From Arthrobacter sp. U41 (lineage in GTDB: Bacteria > Actinomycetota > Actinomycetes > Actinomycetales > Micrococcaceae), in the NCBI RefSeq assembly GCF_001750145.1, contig NZ_CP015732.1, forward strand, positions 1,612,001 through 1,676,000: a stretch of DNA of 64,000 bases, read 5' to 3'. Each line of letters opens with the position of its first letter. Within the stretch, counting starts at the first letter, position 1. A program made the position numbers and the translations under genes. The notes under the pieces are model-generated. The model was not told the DNA's origin and searched no databases. It saw nothing but the letters and a program-made list of their open reading frames with translations. Below are positions 59,283 to 64,000 of the stretch, in pieces.

Positions 59283-60690
59283 TCCGGCGCCTGTCGATGG
59301 CCAGCCGCCGGATCCTGCTCAACACCTTGATGGCAGTGCCCGTGAGCGGGGAGCGCAGGCGTTCGCGGACATCCAGGACGGCGGCGTTCCACACACCGTC
59401 GGAATACGTGGGGTAGGCGTGGGTGGCGCCGGCAATGTCTGAGGTCCGTAGCTTCTTGTGCACGGCCAGGGACAGTTCGGCTAGGGATTCCCCTGCCCGG
59501 GGGCCCACGATGGTACCTCCGATGATGCGGCCGCCGCGGCCCACCAGCAGGCGCGTGAAGCCGTCGGTCTTGTCCTCGGTGATGGCCCGGTCCAGATGGG
59601 AATGCCGCACGGTCCGGGATACTTCTGACTGCCCCTCCTCGGATGCCGTGCTCACGGCGGCGATTTCCGGTGAGGTGTACGTGACCCGCGGGACCGCGGT
59701 GCTGATCCGGCGTCGGAGGCCGAGCACCGCATTGGATGCTGCCACGCTGGCGTGGACACCGGCAAGATGCGTGAACTGCGGGTGTGTGGTGACATCTCCT
59801 GCCGCCCAGATCAGGGGATTGGAGGTCCGCATGTGTGAATCAGTGATCACATGCCCGCGGGCGTCAAGGCTGACGCCCACGCGTTCGAGCCCAAGGCCAA
59901 CGGTCCGCGGCGTGCGGCCCGTTGCCAGCAGCACGATGGAAGCGTCCATAGCCGTTCTGTCCGCCAGTTGCAGCCGCACCCCCTCCCCGGTACTGCTTGC
60001 CTTGGCGAGGGTCGTGTTTTCCAGGATCTTCACGCCGTCGGCCTTCAGGCTTTCCCGCACAAGGTCCACCGCCTCCGGGATCTCTTTGGCCAGGATCCGG
60101 GAGCGGACGATCATGGTGACATCAGATCCCAGCCGGGCGAAGGCCTGGCCCAGTTCACAGGCAACCGGTCCGCCGCCCAGGATGGCAAGCCGGTCCGGCA
60201 GTACGGCGAGGTCCCAGACCGTTTCGGAGGTGACGGTCAGGGCAGGGTCCAACCCGGGAATGGGTGGCCGGGCGGGCTCCCCGCCGGTTGCTATCAGCGC
60301 CTGCCGGAACCGGAGGGGGCGTCCGTCCAGGTCCGCGATCCCGGGACCGGTGAACCTCACCCGCCCCGGGAGGACTTCGACGCCGGCTTGTTCCAGAGCC
60401 TCCGGTGTATCCACGGGCTCGATGGTCCGGATTGCTGTGGCGATGCGTTCCCGCACTGCGGGGAAATCCGGTTCCTGGCCGGCCTGCATCCGCAAGGTCC
60501 TGGCCTGCGCCGCAGCGGAGAGGAGCGTCTTGGAGGGGACGCAGCCGGTCCACAGGCAGTCCCCGCCGGTGCGTTCCTGCTCCACGAGGACGGTGCGGGC
60601 GCCGAGGCCGGCTGCGGTCTTGGCCCCGACGATTCCCGCTGTGCCTCCGCCGAGGACCAGGAAGTCAATAATTCGGTCAGTGGGTGTCAT
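59236..60690 (-). CDS. Mercuric-reductase/dihydrolipoyl-dehydrogenase-like flavoprotein
   Basis: 484 residues from ATG 60688-60690 (AAGGAC upstream). FAD-binding FLVLGGGTAGIVGAKTAAGL, the redox disulphide Cys45/Cys50 in GGDCLWTGCVPSKTLL, NAD-binding RLAILGGGPVACELGQAFAR, IWAAGDVTTHPQFTHLAGVH, and the dimerisation domain with THAYPTYSDGVWNAA are all present. A His-Pro/Glu catalytic dyad of true lipoamide dehydrogenases (HAHPTxxE) is changed to HAYPTYSD, as in many MerA-like relatives. It has no N-terminal metal-binding domain and no C-terminal Cys pair, so Hg reduction is unlikely. It is divergent from the methyltransferase gene. The role within the cluster is unknown. Confidence 0.9.
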   Translation of the reverse strand: MTPTDRIIDFLVLGGGTAGIVGAKTAAGLGARTVLVEQERTGGDCLWTGCVPSKTLLSAAAQARTLRMQAGQEPDFPAVRERIATAIRTIEPVDTPEALEQAGVEVLPGRVRFTGPGIADLDGRPLRFRQALIATGGEPARPPIPGLDPALTVTSETVWDLAVLPDRLAILGGGPVACELGQAFARLGSDVTMIVRSRILAKEIPEAVDLVRESLKADGVKILENTTLAKASSTGEGVRLQLADRTAMDASIVLLATGRTPRTVGLGLERVGVSLDARGHVITDSHMRTSNPLIWAAGDVTTHPQFTHLAGVHASVAASNAVLGLRRRISTAVPRVTYTSPEIAAVSTASEEGQSEVSRTVRHSHLDRAITEDKTDGFTRLLVGRGGRIIGGTIVGPRAGESLAELSLAVHKKLRTSDIAGATHAYPTYSDGVWNAAVLDVRERLRSPLTGTAIKVLSRIRRLAIDRRRISSKPGTPPGSDGRH

Positions 60691-60775
60691 GATGAAGGTC
60701 CTTACGGTCGTTGCCGGATGCTGCCGTGGAGGACGCCGGCGTCCCGGTGTATTCCCTTGATCAAAGGAGCGGGTT

Positions 60776-61426
60776 ATCCCCGACAAGTACACAGCATTCG
60801 CGCCGTTTTACGATGCCCTCTCCGGCGAATACCCGGTGTACCGTGCCGGAAGGGTCCGCGGAATCGGTGCGCTGACGCTACGGCCGGGGGAGCAGGTCCT
60901 GGACCTGGGCTGTGGAACCGGGCTCAATTTTCCGTTGCTCCAGGACCGGTTAGGCCCCTCGGGAACGATAGTAGGAATCGACCGCAGCGCCCGGATGCTG
61001 CAGCAGGCCCGCCGACGCGCCATCAAGGCCGGATGGGACAACGTCATCCTCATCCAAGCCGACGCCGTCCTGCTGGATCCGGCAGAACTTTGCGCCACGA
61101 TCCAAGGGCAGGGAGGATCCGGGACCTCCGATGCCGCCCTGGCCACCTATGCGCTCTCGCTGATGCCGGAATGGCGGAAAGCCTGGGCCAATCTGACGCA
61201 GCTGCTGCGCAATGATGCCAGGGTGGCCGTGGTGGACATGCAGGACCCGGTCGGATGGGCGCGGCTGCTCACTCCCTTGGCCCGGGCCGCGTGTGCCCTG
61301 GGCGGCGCGGACATAACAGCACACCCCTGGCAGGCCGTTGAGGAGGACTGCACCGGCGTCATCCGGGACTCAGCCCGGGCAGGACATCTGCAGATCCGCG
61401 CAGGCACGCTCGGGGGCCCTGCCTGA
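60776..61426 (+). CDS. Class I SAM methyltransferase with apparent ATC start
   Basis: The conserved N-terminus PDKYTAFAPFYDALSGEYPV is in frame only back to a TGA at 60758-60760, and that interval has no ATG, GTG or TTG. AGGAG (60765-60769) stands 6 bases before ATC 60776, the likely start. The alternative GTG 60836 would remove the family N-terminus. Motif I is VLDLGCGTGLNF, acidic IVGIDRSARMLQQARRR follows, and VILIQADAVLL, with LATYALSLMPEWRKAWANL and VAVVDMQDPVGWARLL later. It resembles the UbiE/phospholipid-methyltransferase type. A sequencing error is the trivial alternative. Confidence 0.8.
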   Translation: MPDKYTAFAPFYDALSGEYPVYRAGRVRGIGALTLRPGEQVLDLGCGTGLNFPLLQDRLGPSGTIVGIDRSARMLQQARRRAIKAGWDNVILIQADAVLLDPAELCATIQGQGGSGTSDAALATYALSLMPEWRKAWANLTQLLRNDARVAVVDMQDPVGWARLLTPLARAACALGGADITAHPWQAVEEDCTGVIRDSARAGHLQIRAGTLGGPA

Positions 61427-61529
61427 ACACTTGCGAAGGAGCATGCCTTGTGTGCCCGAGATTACTTAACCGTGCTGCGGCCGGGCCGTAATGTTGCCGG
61501 TATCACTGCGGCAAGACGAAAGGCAGGCC

Positions 61530-63035
61530 ATGACTCCGGGAGCCACCGTCCCGCACCGTTCGCGTCGGCCTTGGCTGAGCCGCGGTGCCGGCAGGGCAGT
61601 GCAGCGCGGAACAGCAGCTGCGGGGAAGATCGCCACGCTGCTTCGCAGCCTGGAACTGGGGACCAGACCTGTCCATCCGGAGAGCCGTGCCGCGCTCGAC
61701 AGGCGCTGGTCCGAGCTGCCCGGGCACGTAAAAACCCCAGCCCAGCTGCTGGGCAGGACAGCGGTGGGATGCGAAGGAACCCACGGCGTCTTTCCCAAAT
61801 GCAACCTGACCTGCACCCCGTGTTACCACTCAGCAGATGCGAACAAAGTGCGGATCGACGGCGGCCACACCGTGCGGGCAGTAAAGGAACAGCTGGCGTT
61901 CCTCCGCCGTCTGCGCGGACCCCGCGCCCACGCCCAGCTGATCGGCGGCGAAGTCAGTCTGCTGTCCGCCGCAGACCACGCAGCGGCCCTGCTTGCCATG
62001 CGTGCCGCCGGACGGGAACCGATGTCCATGACGCACGGAGACTTCGACTACCAATACCTGCTCGATGTTGCGCTGGAGCCGACCGGCAAACCGAGGTTCC
62101 GGAAAATATCGTTCGCCGCCCATTTTGATTCCCTCATGCGTGGCCGCAGGGGAGCGCCCCGTCCCTGGACCGAGGCTGAACTGGACCCGTTCCGCGAACG
62201 GTTCGCCGCGATGTTCACGGATCTCAAGAGGGACCACGGGATCAGCTCCTACATCGCCCACAACATGACTGTCACCCCGGCCAACATTGACCAGGTGGCC
62301 GGGGTCACCACCGCCGTGCTCGACATGCCTTTCGACATGCTGTCCTTCCAGCCGGCCGCGTACATCGGCGATGACAGGAGATGGGGGAAGGGCTTCACCG
62401 ACGTCACCATCGACGCCGTCTGGGACCGGATCGAGGAGGGCGCCGGGCAGCGGATTCCCTGGCAGGGAACCCAGTTCGGCGATGTGCGCTGCAACCGGAC
62501 CGCCGTGGTTTTACGGGCAGGGGAAAGGCAGGCCGCGCTGCTGGACCCGGCCGACCAAAAGGACCTCGACGCACGGGACCGGCTGCTGGCCCACTTCGGC
62601 GGGATGTATTTCGGCGGGACACCACACTGGATTGTCGCCGTAAAAGCCATCAGGGCATTGCTGGCCCACCCACGCGACGTCCCCGTAATCCTCCGCTTCG
62701 CTCAGCGTCTGGCCAGCCGCGCCGGCGGCCTGTTCGGGATCATTTCCGCGGCCTGTTCGGGACGGCTGGCCTTCAAGACGTTCGTGGTCCATAACTTCAT
62801 GGATGCCGCCGACGTCGCGCCCGCGTGGGACCTGATGGGGAAGGGCGTGGCCAGTGAGGACCCGAAAACCCGTGAGGTCCAGGAACGGCTGGGCGCCTGC
62901 ATGTACACCATGAGCCATCCCGAAACCGGCCAGCTGGTCCCCGCCTGCGTCCAGCATTCGGTGCTGGACCCGGCCGAAAACGCAGGCCTGCGCAAATTGC
63001 TCCCCCTCACCCCCAAAGTCAGGACCGAACCTTGA
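61530..63035 (+). CDS. Radical SAM enzyme of the ynj-like cluster
   Basis: 501 residues. The iron-sulphur motif is CNLTCTPC (Cys91, Cys95, Cys98), within GVFPKCNLTCTPCYHSADAN. IGGEVSLLSAADH is the GGE motif. MSMTHGDFDYQYLLDVALEP and KISFAAHFDSLMRGRRGAPR follow. C-terminal Cys residues (AACSGRL, GACMYTMSHPE, LVPACVQHS) could bind a further cluster. The start at ATG 61530 is preceded by AAAGGCAGG; an ATG at 61491 is possible. The stop overlaps the start of the solute-binding protein gene, tying the two together. The substrate is unknown. Confidence 0.88.
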   Translation: MTPGATVPHRSRRPWLSRGAGRAVQRGTAAAGKIATLLRSLELGTRPVHPESRAALDRRWSELPGHVKTPAQLLGRTAVGCEGTHGVFPKCNLTCTPCYHSADANKVRIDGGHTVRAVKEQLAFLRRLRGPRAHAQLIGGEVSLLSAADHAAALLAMRAAGREPMSMTHGDFDYQYLLDVALEPTGKPRFRKISFAAHFDSLMRGRRGAPRPWTEAELDPFRERFAAMFTDLKRDHGISSYIAHNMTVTPANIDQVAGVTTAVLDMPFDMLSFQPAAYIGDDRRWGKGFTDVTIDAVWDRIEEGAGQRIPWQGTQFGDVRCNRTAVVLRAGERQAALLDPADQKDLDARDRLLAHFGGMYFGGTPHWIVAVKAIRALLAHPRDVPVILRFAQRLASRAGGLFGIISAACSGRLAFKTFVVHNFMDAADVAPAWDLMGKGVASEDPKTREVQERLGACMYTMSHPETGQLVPACVQHSVLDPAENAGLRKLLPLTPKVRTEP

Positions 63036-64000
63036 AGCCAGCCCTCCCCATGCGCCACCGGACCATGCCCGCGGCGGCTGCAGCCGGTTTGTTGTTCCTC
63101 AGCAGCTGCGCGGCGGTACCGGCCGGACAACCTGAAGCAGGCAGCTGGGAGGAAGTCATCTCCGAAGCGCAGGGACAAACGGTCAAGCTGTGGATGTACG
63201 GCGGGGACGAACAGGGTAACGCCTACGTGGACGAACACCTCATCCCTGCTGCAGCGGCTGAAGGCGTCAACCTGGAACGCGTGCCGGTGGCTGACACCAA
63301 GGACTCCTTGAACCGTGTCCTGACCGAGATCCAGTCCGGTACCGCCGACGGCGAAGTGGACCTCGTCTGGGTCAACGGCAACAATTTCGGCACGGGCAAA
63401 GAGGCTGGGGCGTGGTCCTGCGGCTGGACCTCGCTGCTGCCCAACATGGCTCTCACGGACCCGGCGGATCCGATGCTCTCGCAGGATTTCGGAACCCCGG
63501 TTGACGGCTGCGAAGCGCCATGGAGCAAAGCTCAGTTCACCATCGCCTACAACTCTGCAGCCGTCCCTGAGCCTCCGACAACGCTCGCCGGCCTGCTCGA
63601 ATGGGTACGGTCCCATCCGGGCCGCTTCACATATCCGGCACCGCCGGACTTCACCGGTTCCGTCTTTACCCGCGAAGTGCTCTACAGCGTATCCGGGGGC
63701 TACGCCAACGTGCCGCTGGCCTTCGACGAAGTCGCCTTTGACAGACTCACCCCCGCCCTCCTGAAGGAACTGGAAGACCTGAAACCCTCGCTGTGGCGGA
63801 ACGGATCAACCTACCCGAAATCCTCCAGCGAACTGGATGCCTTCTACGCCGGCGGGCAGGTCGATTTCACCATGACCTACGGGCCGGCCGCCCTGACCAA
63901 GCTGGTCGCGGACGGAATATACCCCGCCGGCACCAAAGTCCTCAGCCTGGAGGAGGGGACCGTGGGCAACGCCAGCTTCCTGGCTATCCCCTCAACTTCC
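63032..64000 (+). CDS. YnjB-like ABC transporter solute-binding lipoprotein (3' end outside window)
   Basis: Open to the right edge (323 codons seen). TTG 63032 overlaps the radical SAM stop and has AGGA 7 bases before; ATG 63050 or 63065 are alternatives. The signal PAAAAAGLLFLSSC carries lipobox LSSC, so the mature protein is lipid-anchored. The rest matches YnjB-type binding proteins: SWEEVISEAQGQTVKLWMYG, then VDLVWVNGNNFGTGKEAGAW, GCEAPWSKAQFTIAYNSAAV, LLEWVRSHPGRFTYPAPPDF and GGQVDFTMTYGPAALTKLVA. In E. coli ynjB precedes ynjC (permease) and ynjD (ATPase); the equivalents should follow beyond 64,000. The ligand is unknown. Confidence 0.88.
   Translation, partial: MKPALPMRHRTMPAAAAAGLLFLSSCAAVPAGQPEAGSWEEVISEAQGQTVKLWMYGGDEQGNAYVDEHLIPAAAAEGVNLERVPVADTKDSLNRVLTEIQSGTADGEVDLVWVNGNNFGTGKEAGAWSCGWTSLLPNMALTDPADPMLSQDFGTPVDGCEAPWSKAQFTIAYNSAAVPEPPTTLAGLLEWVRSHPGRFTYPAPPDFTGSVFTREVLYSVSGGYANVPLAFDEVAFDRLTPALLKELEDLKPSLWRNGSTYPKSSSELDAFYAGGQVDFTMTYGPAALTKLVADGIYPAGTKVLSLEEGTVGNASFLAIPSTS

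Noticed and set aside
59236..60690. True mercuric reductase (merA)
   Set aside because: It lacks the N-terminal heavy-metal domain and the C-terminal cysteine pair, and no merR, merT or merB genes are nearby.

Overview
The window is high-GC actinobacterial DNA, most likely from the Arthrobacter/Pseudarthrobacter group (Micrococcaceae). This is inferred from strong GC bias at third codon positions, the typical Glu-Asp-Phe tRNA cluster, Lsr2, LysG/LysE, an IclR-controlled hut locus and the holin/DUF3618 stress operon. No taxonomic search was possible.

Bases 1-34,323 look like ordinary chromosome. In order: the 3' part of a GH65 disaccharide phosphorylase; a zinc alcohol dehydrogenase; a tandem universal stress protein; a four-gene envelope/stress operon (YihY/BrkB, DUF3618, holin-like protein, membrane-anchored protein); a spermidine-synthase-like protein; a LysR regulator divergent from a 3-hydroxybutyrate dehydrogenase; a histidine-utilisation locus (IclR regulator, hutU, hutH and, further on and inverted, hutG); an antiporter; an NCS2 permease; CopC; a second universal stress protein; a PEP-synthase/rifampicin-phosphotransferase-like dikinase; a LolA-like protein with an ABC exporter; a CDF metal exporter; a zincin; an EamA exporter; the LysG/LysE pair; and a PaiB-like protein. 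Several intergenic spaces hold long inverted repeats. One of these occurs twice and supplies the stop codons of two convergent genes.

Bases 34,482-34,896 carry tRNA-Glu, tRNA-Asp and tRNA-Phe and a terminator. From here to about 55.4 kb the DNA is a mosaic accessory island. It contains an intact IS256-type element with a 9-bp target duplication, decayed fragments (ECF sigma factor, HTH protein), Lsr2, a DEDDh exonuclease-BRCT gene with an unknown partner, and a Hachiman-type defence pair (hamA-hamB). hamB is interrupted near its 3' end by an ISL3-family element with a perfect 8-bp target duplication. The island continues with DUF6504 and a beheaded umuC, a three-gene overlapping module (tyrosine recombinase, HTH protein, protein with six zinc ribbons) and an IS3-family element with a canonical -1 slippery site.

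Bases 55,409-64,000 return to chromosome-like coding: a cysteine hydrolase, a GH15 glucan or trehalose hydrolase, and a cluster combining a VTT/TVP38 membrane protein, a CDP-alcohol phosphatidyltransferase, a mercuric-reductase-like flavoprotein, a SAM methyltransferase with no normal start codon, a radical SAM enzyme, and a YnjB-like ABC solute-binding lipoprotein that runs off the end. The mix of families recalls the functionally obscure ydjXYZ-ynjABCDEF operon of E. coli and is the best candidate for an undescribed pathway. The best-supported evolutionary event is the IS-interrupted Hachiman system.
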